Below, in pieces: positions 1 to 6,569 of a stretch of 6,569 nt of DNA (the first letter of the stretch is position 1; each line of letters opens with the position of its first letter). The notes under the pieces are model-generated. The model searched no databases, was not told the origin of the DNA, and saw only the letters and a list, made by a program, of their open reading frames with translations. The stretch comes from Eggerthellaceae bacterium (GTDB taxonomy: Bacteria; Actinomycetota; Coriobacteriia; Coriobacteriales; Eggerthellaceae): contig CAAEDC010000194.1 in assembly GCA_900754495.1 (NCBI GenBank), positions 1 to 6,569 of the forward strand, in the 5' to 3' direction. A program made the translations under genes and the position numbers.

Positions 1-1
1 C

Positions 2-187
2 GAGACGGCGGTGGAGTCGGGGCAGACGTCGGGTGCGGGGCCGATGTCGGGCACGGAGCCGGCGACAGGCCGGGAGCCGACAGAGCCGGAGCCCGGGCAG
101 TCGCAGCCGCCGAATGCGCGCCCGGCGGACGCGCAGCCGCCGGATCCCGAGCCGTCGGCAGGAGAGGGGGCGCGAGATGGCCGATGA
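2..187 (+). CDS. C-terminal tail of a probable KdpD-type sensor histidine kinase (5' end outside window)
   Basis: An open frame enters from the left edge and ends at TGA 185-187, giving 61 visible residues. About 84% of its codons end in G or C, as expected for a real gene here; the competing frame is an implausible run of Arg and Ser. The visible part is low-complexity and rich in Pro, Glu, Gly, Ser and Gln (for example REPTEPEPGQSQPP). It contains no recognisable domain, so the kinase identity rests on position: the stop lies inside the start region of a KdpE-like regulator (ATGGCCGATGA, 177-187), an 11-bp overlap typical of translationally coupled kinase-regulator pairs. In the Kdp system, KdpD is a membrane sensor kinase that controls the KdpFABC potassium transporter through KdpE. 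A long disordered tail after the ATPase domain would be unusual for KdpD. Confident that the frame is coding; much less so of the product. Confidence 0.55.
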   Translation, partial: ETAVESGQTSGAGPMSGTEPATGREPTEPEPGQSQPPNARPADAQPPDPEPSAGEGARDGR

Positions 188-869
188 GATCCTCATCGTC
201 GAAGACGACGACAGCATCCGCCGCCTTCTGCGCATATCGCTGAAGACGGAGGGCTACCGCGTGAGCGAGGCGAAATCGGCGACGGTCGCCCTGTCGCTGT
301 TCGAGGCGAACGCGCCCGTGCTGGTCTTGCTCGACCTGGGGCTTCCCGATCGTGACGGGATGGAGGTGCTGGCCGGCATCCGCTCGCGCGGGACGACCCC
401 GGTGATCGTGGTGACCGCGCGATCCCAGGACGACCAGAAGGTGGCCGCGCTGGACGCGGGGGCGGACGACTATGTGGTGAAGCCCTTCAGCATGGCGGAG
501 CTCTTCGCGCGCATCCGCGTGGCGCTGCGCCACAGGGCGGATTCCCGACGGCAGGACGATGAGCCCCGCCTCTATTCGATCGACGGGCTTGAGATCGACG
601 ATGAGACGCGGGCGGTGCGGCTCGACGGGGCTGCGGTGCACCTCACTCCCTACGAGTACGGGATGCTCGTAGTGATGGTACGAAACCGCGGCAAGGCGCT
701 CACGCACCGTTTCATCCAGCGGGAGGTGTGGGGCCACGACGCTTCCGACGGCTATCGGACGCTGCGCGTGATCATGGCGTCGCTGAGACGCAAGCTGGGC
801 GACAAGCCCGCCGCACCGCGCTTCATCGCAACCGAGGTTGGCGTCGGCTACCGGTTCATCGGGGAATAG
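177..869 (+). CDS. kdpE: KdpE-like OmpR/PhoB-family response regulator
   Basis: A 230-residue two-domain transcription regulator. Residues 4-117 form the receiver: acidic pocket E9/D10, phospho-acceptor D53 in LDLGLPDRDG, switch residue T80 in VIVVTAR, and invariant K102 in DDYVVKPF. A short acidic linker leads to an OmpR-type winged helix at about 132-229, with LTPYEYGMLVVMVRN, REVWG, the recognition helix YRTLRVIMASLRRKL and the closing wing TEVGVGYRF. LDLGLPD, ALDAGADDY, the YRTLRV helix and the TE-GVGYRF end fit KdpE better than PhoB or generic OmpR members. KdpE, phosphorylated by KdpD, activates the kdpFABC potassium-uptake operon; no kdpFABC gene is visible here. The start is ATG 177, with AGGAGAGG (160-167) 9 nt upstream. 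The open frame continues upstream to 33, but that part encodes an Arg/Ser-rich artefact. The gene overlaps the preceding frame by 11 bp, indicating coupled translation. Confidence 0.9.
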   Translation: MADEILIVEDDDSIRRLLRISLKTEGYRVSEAKSATVALSLFEANAPVLVLLDLGLPDRDGMEVLAGIRSRGTTPVIVVTARSQDDQKVAALDAGADDYVVKPFSMAELFARIRVALRHRADSRRQDDEPRLYSIDGLEIDDETRAVRLDGAAVHLTPYEYGMLVVMVRNRGKALTHRFIQREVWGHDASDGYRTLRVIMASLRRKLGDKPAAPRFIATEVGVGYRFIGE

Positions 870-937
870 CCGCCAGGGCGGTGCGCCTCCGTCAGGGTGC
901 CAGCCCCGGCAGTTCGGCGCGCCGTTCGGAAAACAAA

Positions 938-1000
938 GCGGTCCTCGACCGAAATGCGGAATTCCGAATCCGGTTATTCCGCATTTCGGTCGAGGACCGC
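938..1000 (-). terminator. Perfect 25-bp inverted repeat; probable rho-independent terminator of the minus-strand membrane gene
   Basis: Arms 938-962 and 976-1000 are perfect reverse complements over 25 bp, separated by 13 nt. Within the loop, CCG (964-966) and CGG (971-973) can pair around AATC, so almost the whole 63-nt element folds into one rod. On the minus strand the stem begins 30 nt after the stop of the membrane protein gene and is followed by TTTGTTTTCC (plus 937-928), a serviceable U-rich tail. On the plus strand it is followed by CCCCGCGTG, so intrinsic termination of the kdpE transcript is less likely. The stem is much longer than an ordinary terminator, so it may also be a dispersed palindromic repeat. 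Confidence 0.7.
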
Positions 1001-1029
1001 CCCGCGTGCCGCTTGAGAGGCGCCCCTGC

Positions 1030-2631
1030 CTACGCCGCCTCCGTGCCCGCCATATCCACGCCGCCGGCATCGGCGACCACGGCGAAGTCGGGCACCACGA
1101 CGTTGATGCAGTACAGCGAGAACACGATCGCGAAGAACACGATCACCACGATGAACACCACGTTCGCCACGTTGTTGGGCAGCTTGCCCATGAGCTTCTC
1201 CAGGCCGGGGTAGATGATCCAGGTCATGAGCGTGGCCACGGCGCCGAACGCCAGCGAGTTCTGCAGGCAGATCTGGCCCATGAAATTGCAGAACATGTTG
1301 CTGTAGTCCCACAGCGGATACACGCCGTTGACCGGCTGGTTCTGCAGCAGGCCGAGCGTCAGCTCGATCGCCGAGCACACGAGCGTATTAACGATGAAGC
1401 TCGCCACGACCGGGCCCCAGCCGTTGTGGATCTTGCGCTGCAGCGCGTTCTTGATGGGGTAGAGGATGAGCGCGCAGGCCACCGTGCCGAAGCCGTAGAC
1501 GGGGAAAGGATAGAGCCAGTCGCTCCAGATCTGGGAGTTGGGATCGTAGATGCCGGGCACGATGCCGTACTTGATGAGCAGGCAAAACGCCGCCTCCATC
1601 CAATGGCCCACGATGCTGAACAGGCAGAAGTAGATGATGATGCTGCGCCAGAACGCCCACGTCCGCGGGTTGTAGAACGACTTCTTGGCGTCGTCGAGGC
1701 GCTGCTCGACGCGCTCGACGGAGAACGGCTGGGTGAGCGCCGCCTGCACGCGTCGGGAGGTGGAGAAGTAGATCAGCACGATGATGTCGCCCATGCACAG
1801 GAACAGCTGCGAGCTGGGATCGAACACGCCGGTGACGAGGTGGTATCCCGTGCCGACCACGATGTTGAAGATCGAGAGCCCCATGGCCACCCAGCGCGTG
1901 GAGCGGTAGCGCTGCCACAGGAACCAGAACAGCACGCCGTCGGCGATCACGTTGAACAGGTTGAGGAACTCGTTGAAGTCGAGCTCGTAGTTGCCCTTGA
2001 TGAGCGTGGTGAGGTAGAGCACCGAGAAGATGATGTTGAGGACGAAGAACATCTGCAGCACGCGCATGAAGCCGAGCTTGCGGGGGTTGAAGCCGTCCTC
2101 GTACTCGTCGCCGTCGGGGCCGAGCGGCGCACCTTCCGCGACGTCCTCGCGGCCGAGGCGGATGCTGTAGGCGAGGTAGACGCCGAGGGCGGGGAAGATG
2201 AACGACAGGACGCTGACCGCGATGGTGGTCGCGTCGAGGCCCGCTGTCGAGGCGAGGGCGAACAGGTCGCACGTGGCGAGCAGGAGGCCGAAGGTCGCGA
2301 CGGCCATGAACGGCACGATCTTGCGCGGGTTCTTGGCGCCGCGCCTTCCCAGGATGCCGATGACTATATAGACGATGCCGATGAAGACGAACAGGGCTCC
2401 GAGCATGCCGAGCAGCACCGCCGCGGTGGCGAGCTGCGATCCGTCGAAGTCCGCGTCAAGGCCGTCGGTGGTGGTCAGCTGGAAGTCGAGCTCGAGCGTC
2501 GTCCCCGACGGGATCTGCGACATGAGGTCGGCGGACAGTCCGATCAGCACGCATGCGAACACGAACACCACGATGCCGAAGGCGATGGTGATCCAGGACA
2601 GGATGGAAAGCGCTTTTCTCCGGGGTGACAT
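1030..2631 (-). CDS. Polytopic membrane protein with C-terminal CmpB-type (putative ABC-transporter type IV, PF06541) domain
   Basis: A 533-residue integral membrane protein. Hydrophobic segments at about 8-33, 67-94, 104-126, 134-157, 187-211, 222-240, 247-266, 276-290, 331-353, 372-393, 406-429, 450-476 and 488-513 suggest about 13 helices. Residues about 331-485 resemble PF06541: a FCLFSIVGHWMEA helix, a YPFPVYGFG segment, an EL-containing helix (AIELTLG), and WDYSNMFCNFMGQICLQNS, close to the family's W-DYS-x-NF-G-IC signature. Despite the family name, transport is not demonstrated and I know no substrate. Before it lie about 330 residues: four helices with a polar loop at 35-65, a charged linker at 158-186, four more helices, and a basic/acidic linker at 291-330. 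I do not recognise that part. Start ATG 2631 is supported by AAAGGAG 6 nt upstream and a leading MSPRRK before helix 1. The frame stays open to 2817, but the extra 62 residues cover the promoter and are rejected. The gene is convergent with kdpE and divergent from the LCP gene. Confidence 0.85.
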   Translation of the reverse strand: MSPRRKALSILSWITIAFGIVVFVFACVLIGLSADLMSQIPSGTTLELDFQLTTTDGLDADFDGSQLATAAVLLGMLGALFVFIGIVYIVIGILGRRGAKNPRKIVPFMAVATFGLLLATCDLFALASTAGLDATTIAVSVLSFIFPALGVYLAYSIRLGREDVAEGAPLGPDGDEYEDGFNPRKLGFMRVLQMFFVLNIIFSVLYLTTLIKGNYELDFNEFLNLFNVIADGVLFWFLWQRYRSTRWVAMGLSIFNIVVGTGYHLVTGVFDPSSQLFLCMGDIIVLIYFSTSRRVQAALTQPFSVERVEQRLDDAKKSFYNPRTWAFWRSIIIYFCLFSIVGHWMEAAFCLLIKYGIVPGIYDPNSQIWSDWLYPFPVYGFGTVACALILYPIKNALQRKIHNGWGPVVASFIVNTLVCSAIELTLGLLQNQPVNGVYPLWDYSNMFCNFMGQICLQNSLAFGAVATLMTWIIYPGLEKLMGKLPNNVANVVFIVVIVFFAIVFSLYCINVVVPDFAVVADAGGVDMAGTEAA

Positions 2632-2665
2632 GAAGCTCCTTTCAACCGAATTGCTCGCATTCTGC

Positions 2666-2693
2666 ATTATCCGGTTCTGCGGCGCAAGTTCAA
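2666..2693 (-). promoter_or_regulatory. Sigma70-like promoter for the minus-strand membrane protein gene
   Basis: Read on the minus strand, TTGAAC (plus 2693-2688; 4/6 to the -35 consensus) and GATAAT (plus 2671-2666; 5/6 to the -10 consensus) are separated by 16 nt. The expected transcription start is near plus 2659, giving a leader of about 28 nt that carries AAAGGAG before ATG 2631. A small dyad, CAAC (2691-2694) and GTTG (2702-2705), overlaps the -35 box and could be an operator, but it is short and may be chance. Confidence 0.6.
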
Positions 2694-2778
2694 CTCTATA
2701 TGTTGCGGCATGTTCGAACGGTTTTATTCCCAGGTCCACTAGCTGCAAAGTTAAAAAAGCCTGCATGTAAGGGTGAAC

Positions 2779-2784
2779 TATAAT
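2779..2784 (+). promoter_or_regulatory. Consensus -10 box (TATAAT) upstream of the LCP gene
   Basis: A perfect TATAAT lies in a locally AT-rich stretch, with an A-tract just upstream (2753-2758). No good -35 hexamer sits at 16-18 nt; TTAAAA (2751-2756) is 22 nt away, which is too far. Transcription would begin near 2791, leaving a leader of about 77 nt. That leader contains a small hairpin, CTTGC-AAG-GCAAG (2837-2849), shortly before the ribosome binding site. Supported by position and the -10 alone. Confidence 0.5.
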
Positions 2785-2867
2785 GTGCCGCTTCTGGAAA
2801 TACCGCGCTGTCGTCATGCCGTTCTGCTATGCTCGGCTTGCAAGGCAAGTGGGAAAGGAGAGGCATT

Positions 2868-3920
2868 GTGGCAGAGCATGAGGGTCAATCGACCGCTAAG
2901 GCAAGATCCAAGCTCCCTTTCGTCATCGTCTGCCTGGTTATCGTGGCGGCAGCAATCGCTGCGCTGACGATGTTCGTGCTGGGCACCCAGGGTCAAGAGA
3001 AGCAATCTGCGCAGAGCGGTGAGGCGAACCATATCGAGCAAACGGTTCAGGAGCCATCCGTTGAGCCGCAATATGCCACGGGCGTGCATCATGTGCTACT
3101 GATAGGCGATGATGCTTGGGTTCCAGGTCCAAGCCGTTCCGACCTCATCATGCTGCTGCGTGTCGACCTCGACAACTATGTGCTCACCGAGGTCAGCATC
3201 CCTCGTGATACCGCCCACCAGCAACCTGACGGGTCTTTGGTCAAGCTAAACAGCGTATACGAGAGTTCAGGCCCCGATGCGCTTTGCGAAGCCGTGTCGC
3301 AGCTGACGGGTGTGCAGGTGGATCAATATGCCGCTATCGGGTTCGACGGGCTTCAGTCCATCGTGTCATATTTCGGCGGCCTTGAGGTGAACGTGCCCTA
3401 CAGCATTACTTACAGCTTCTACACCCACGATTATCCCGATGAGGTGTATCAGGCGGGCGAGCAGACCCTCGATCCTTGGCGCGTGATGGCGCTTTCCCGC
3501 GCAAGAACCGGCTATACGCAATATGGTCTGCTTGAGGACATGATGCGCCAGATTGTCGATCGTCAGATGCTCACCACGATGATGGGCTACGTGCTCGTTG
3601 ATTCCGACGATCCCGCCGCAACGGCCCAACAGTTGCTTCCGTTTGTCGACACCAACATTCCCGTCGAGGATGTTCTCAACTGGATTGAGGCGCTGTCCGT
3701 TGCTGACAAGATTACCGTGTATGGAACCAGCGGCCCGGTTGACGGTGGCATCGACGCATCGTCGGGGCTATGGTTGACGCCTATGTATCCTGAAAAATGG
3801 GCAGAGCTTATGGCGGTGGTGGAGCAGGGCGGCGACCCGTCCACGGTCAATGTTCAACTTGATTCTACCCTGCAGTCTGATCATGCCCCCATCAACACGA
3901 CGACTATTCTTGAGCTTTAA
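2868..3920 (+). CDS. LytR-CpsA-Psr (LCP) family cell-envelope protein, divergent active site
   Basis: A 350-residue protein: short charged N-terminus, one signal-anchor helix at about 17-38, a polar Gln/Glu-rich linker at 40-70, then an extracytoplasmic LCP domain from about 73. LCP enzymes transfer polyprenyl-phosphate-linked glycopolymers (teichoic acids, capsules, arabinogalactan) to peptidoglycan or protein. Family landmarks are HHVLLIGDD (D81/D82), SRSD (R90, D92), SIPRD (R113, D114), KLNSVY (K126), GFDGLQSIVSYFGGLEVNVP (159-177), GEQTLD (197-202) and ALSRAR (R211, R213). The following D-[FY]-x-R-x-x-R-Q signature is degraded to QYGLLEDMMRQ (218-228). No separate LytR_C domain is evident after about residue 235. 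The start is GTG 2868, with AAAGGAGAGG (2854-2863) upstream; the in-frame ATG at 2829 would place this ribosome binding site inside the gene. Roughly 63% of the early codons end in G or C, well below pyrG, so the gene may be transferred. The substrate cannot be named from sequence. Confidence 0.85.
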   Translation: MAEHEGQSTAKARSKLPFVIVCLVIVAAAIAALTMFVLGTQGQEKQSAQSGEANHIEQTVQEPSVEPQYATGVHHVLLIGDDAWVPGPSRSDLIMLLRVDLDNYVLTEVSIPRDTAHQQPDGSLVKLNSVYESSGPDALCEAVSQLTGVQVDQYAAIGFDGLQSIVSYFGGLEVNVPYSITYSFYTHDYPDEVYQAGEQTLDPWRVMALSRARTGYTQYGLLEDMMRQIVDRQMLTTMMGYVLVDSDDPAATAQQLLPFVDTNIPVEDVLNWIEALSVADKITVYGTSGPVDGGIDASSGLWLTPMYPEKWAELMAVVEQGGDPSTVNVQLDSTLQSDHAPINTTTILEL

Positions 3921-3982
3921 TCCGCTTGTCCGCTCTTTCCTTGTTTCCGGCCGGTGACCGCATCGTTTCCGATGTGTGAAAT

Positions 3983-4015
3983 CGCCCCGCGGCGCCGGCA
4001 CGCGCTCGCGGGGCG
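3983..4015 (+). terminator. GC-rich hairpin after the LCP gene, probable terminator
   Basis: CGCCCCGCG (3983-3991) pairs with CGCGGGGCG (4007-4015). Inside, GCGC (3992-3995) can pair with GCGC (4002-4005), leaving one bulged T and a six-base loop, for about 13 bp in all. It lies 62 nt after the LCP stop. The tail is only CTTCT, so intrinsic termination may be weak or incomplete. It directly abuts the -10-like box proposed for pyrG and therefore separates the two transcription units. Confidence 0.55.
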
Positions 4016-4019
4016 CTTC

Positions 4020-4025
4020 TAGAAT
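4020..4025 (+). promoter_or_regulatory. Candidate -10 box for pyrG
   Basis: TAGAAT matches the -10 consensus at 5 of 6 positions. It lies 39 nt before the pyrG start and just after the upstream hairpin. No -35 hexamer is recognisable at the usual distance; that region is the hairpin's GC-rich loop and right arm. The predicted transcription start, 6-9 nt downstream, falls in CCCG (4031-4034). Confidence 0.4.
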
Positions 4026-4029
4026 GGAG

Positions 4030-5666
<1,637 letters not shown>

Positions 5667-5703
5667 ACTGCTCCCGTAGCCGTCGAAGGGGAGGGGAGGG
5701 ACG

Positions 5704-6569
5704 ATGAGGCTTGACGACGCCATCGACGATTACCTCTCCCACCTGCGCGTGGAGCGCGGGCGCGCGCCGCTCACCCTGGACTCCTACACGCGGGAGCTGG
5801 CTGCCTACCGGGCGTTCCTCGACGAGCGGGGCGTCTGTGCGGCCGAGGCGGTCCAGCGCGCGGACATCGCCGCGTACGAGGCTGGCCTCTTCGAGCGCGG
5901 CTATGCGCCCTCGACCGTCAAGCACCGCCTGTCGGCGGTGAAGGGGCTGCACCGCTTCCTGGCGCGCGAAGGCGTGAGCGACGCCAATCCCGCCGACGGC
6001 ATGCCGATCCCCAAAGCGCCCCAGCGCCTGCCCGACGTGCTCTCGATCGGCCAGATCGACGCGCTGCTCGGCCAGCCGTTCCCCGCCACCGCTACGGGCG
6101 AGCGCGACCGGACGATCCTGGAGGTCCTCTACGGCTGCGGCCTGCGCGTGAGCGAATGCTGCGGGCTCAACCGCGACGACTGCCTGCTCGAGGAGGGGTA
6201 TCTGCGCATCCGCGGCAAAGGCGGCAAGGAGCGCGTCGCGCCGATCGCGGGCTGCGCGCTCGCGGCGCTCGAGTCCTATCTCGACGAGGCGCGGCCCCAG
6301 CTCGCGGATCCGCGCCGCCCCGTCGCGGCGGTGTTCCTCAACGCGCGCGGAGGGCGCCTCACCCGCCAGAGCGTCCACGCCATCGTGGCGCGCGCGGGGC
6401 GCGCCATCGGCAGGGACAGCCTGCATCCCCATACCCTGCGCCATTCGTTCGCGACCCATCTCCTCGAGGGCGGCGCCGATTTGCGCGCCATCCAGGAGAT
6501 GCTCGGCCACTCCGACATCTCGACGACCCAGATCTACACCCACGTGGACCGCTCGCACATCCGCGAGGA
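5704..6569 (+). CDS. xerD: Site-specific tyrosine recombinase XerD (3' end outside window)
   Basis: The first 288 residues of a protein whose family is usually about 300 long; the frame has no stop before the window edge, so perhaps 10-20 residues are missing. XerC/XerD heterodimers resolve chromosome dimers at dif, in the cytosol at the division septum. The N-terminal SAM-like DNA-binding domain (about 1-90) includes TLDSYTRELAAYRAFL and STVKHRLSAVKGLHRFL. The catalytic domain (about 105-288) has all six active-site residues: R148 in GCGLRVSE, K172 in RGKGGKER, H243 and R246 in HPHTLRHSFATHLLEGG, H269 in MLGHSDISTTQ, and nucleophile Y278 in IYTHVD. From memory these numbers nearly coincide with E. 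coli XerD. XerC remains possible, but the spacing and the pyrG linkage favour XerD. ATG 5704 is preceded by two GGAG cores (5690-5693, 5695-5698). Mycobacteria carry a NUDIX gene between pyrG and xerD; none is present here. Confidence 0.93.
   Translation, partial: MRLDDAIDDYLSHLRVERGRAPLTLDSYTRELAAYRAFLDERGVCAAEAVQRADIAAYEAGLFERGYAPSTVKHRLSAVKGLHRFLAREGVSDANPADGMPIPKAPQRLPDVLSIGQIDALLGQPFPATATGERDRTILEVLYGCGLRVSECCGLNRDDCLLEEGYLRIRGKGGKERVAPIAGCALAALESYLDEARPQLADPRRPVAAVFLNARGGRLTRQSVHAIVARAGRAIGRDSLHPHTLRHSFATHLLEGGADLRAIQEMLGHSDISTTQIYTHVDRSHIRE

Noticed and set aside
33..176. N-terminal extension of the response regulator
   Set aside because: It encodes an Arg/Ser-rich artefact; the real start at 177 has a good ribosome binding site and gives the family's usual length. 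The coding frame here is the upstream gene.
938..1000. Insertion sequence or CRISPR repeat
   Set aside because: There is one inverted pair only, with no transposase, no direct-repeat array and no visible target-site duplication.
838..2628. A 596-residue plus-strand open frame opposite the membrane protein gene
   Set aside because: It is rich in His, Asp, Glu and Arg with no domain, runs antisense to a well-supported membrane protein, and exists only because high GC3 removes stops on the other strand.
2632..2817. 62-residue N-terminal extension of the minus-strand membrane protein
   Set aside because: It covers the promoter and the ribosome binding site AAAGGAG, and its composition is AT-rich and unlike the gene body.
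2829..2867. Upstream ATG start for the LCP gene
   Set aside because: It would translate through the AAAGGAGAGG ribosome binding site that serves GTG 2868, and adds nothing family-like.
2814..3132. Short minus-strand open frames across the start of the LCP gene
   Set aside because: No ribosome binding site or domain, and they lie antisense to a clear LCP coding sequence.

Overview
This is a 6.6-kb stretch of a high-GC bacterial chromosome. Codons end overwhelmingly in G or C, there are strong GGAG-type ribosome binding sites, and long stop-free antisense frames run opposite the real genes. A KdpE-like regulator, a very large membrane protein with a C-terminal CmpB-type domain, and pyrG followed directly by xerD together suggest an actinobacterium, most plausibly a Coriobacteriia/Eggerthellaceae gut anaerobe. 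The taxonomic call is inference from composition and gene content, not from a marker match.

Layout from left to right. (1) 2-187 is the Pro/Glu-rich C-terminal tail of a + strand gene, probably the KdpD sensor kinase; it overlaps the KdpE-type response regulator gene (177-869) by 11 bp. (2) A convergent gap follows, holding a perfect 25-bp inverted repeat (938-1000) that reads as a terminator for the gene on its right. (3) A minus-strand gene (1030-2631) encodes a polytopic membrane protein of about 13 helices. Its last third is a CmpB-type 'putative ABC-transporter type IV' domain (PF06541). (4) A divergent promoter region (2632-2867) has a sigma70-like promoter facing each way. (5) A LytR-CpsA-Psr (LCP) family protein gene (2868-3920) has clearly lower GC than its neighbours and a partly degenerate active site. 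(6) A GC-rich hairpin (3983-4015) is followed by a short leader and pyrG, CTP synthase (4065-5666). (7) xerD, a tyrosine recombinase, starts 37 bp after pyrG and runs off the right edge.

The genes do not form one pathway. There is a K+-responsive two-component pair, two envelope genes transcribed divergently, and a housekeeping pyrG-xerD unit whose order recalls the actinobacterial pyrG-xerD-parA-scpAB neighbourhood. No mobile element, CRISPR array, tRNA, rRNA or defence system is visible.

The most interesting point is the pyrG leader. A -10-like hexamer places the transcription start in a CCCG run that is also the left arm of a hairpin ending against the Shine-Dalgarno sequence. This is the arrangement expected for start-site-switching control by CTP, as known for E. 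coli pyrC and pyrD. It is a hypothesis from sequence only.
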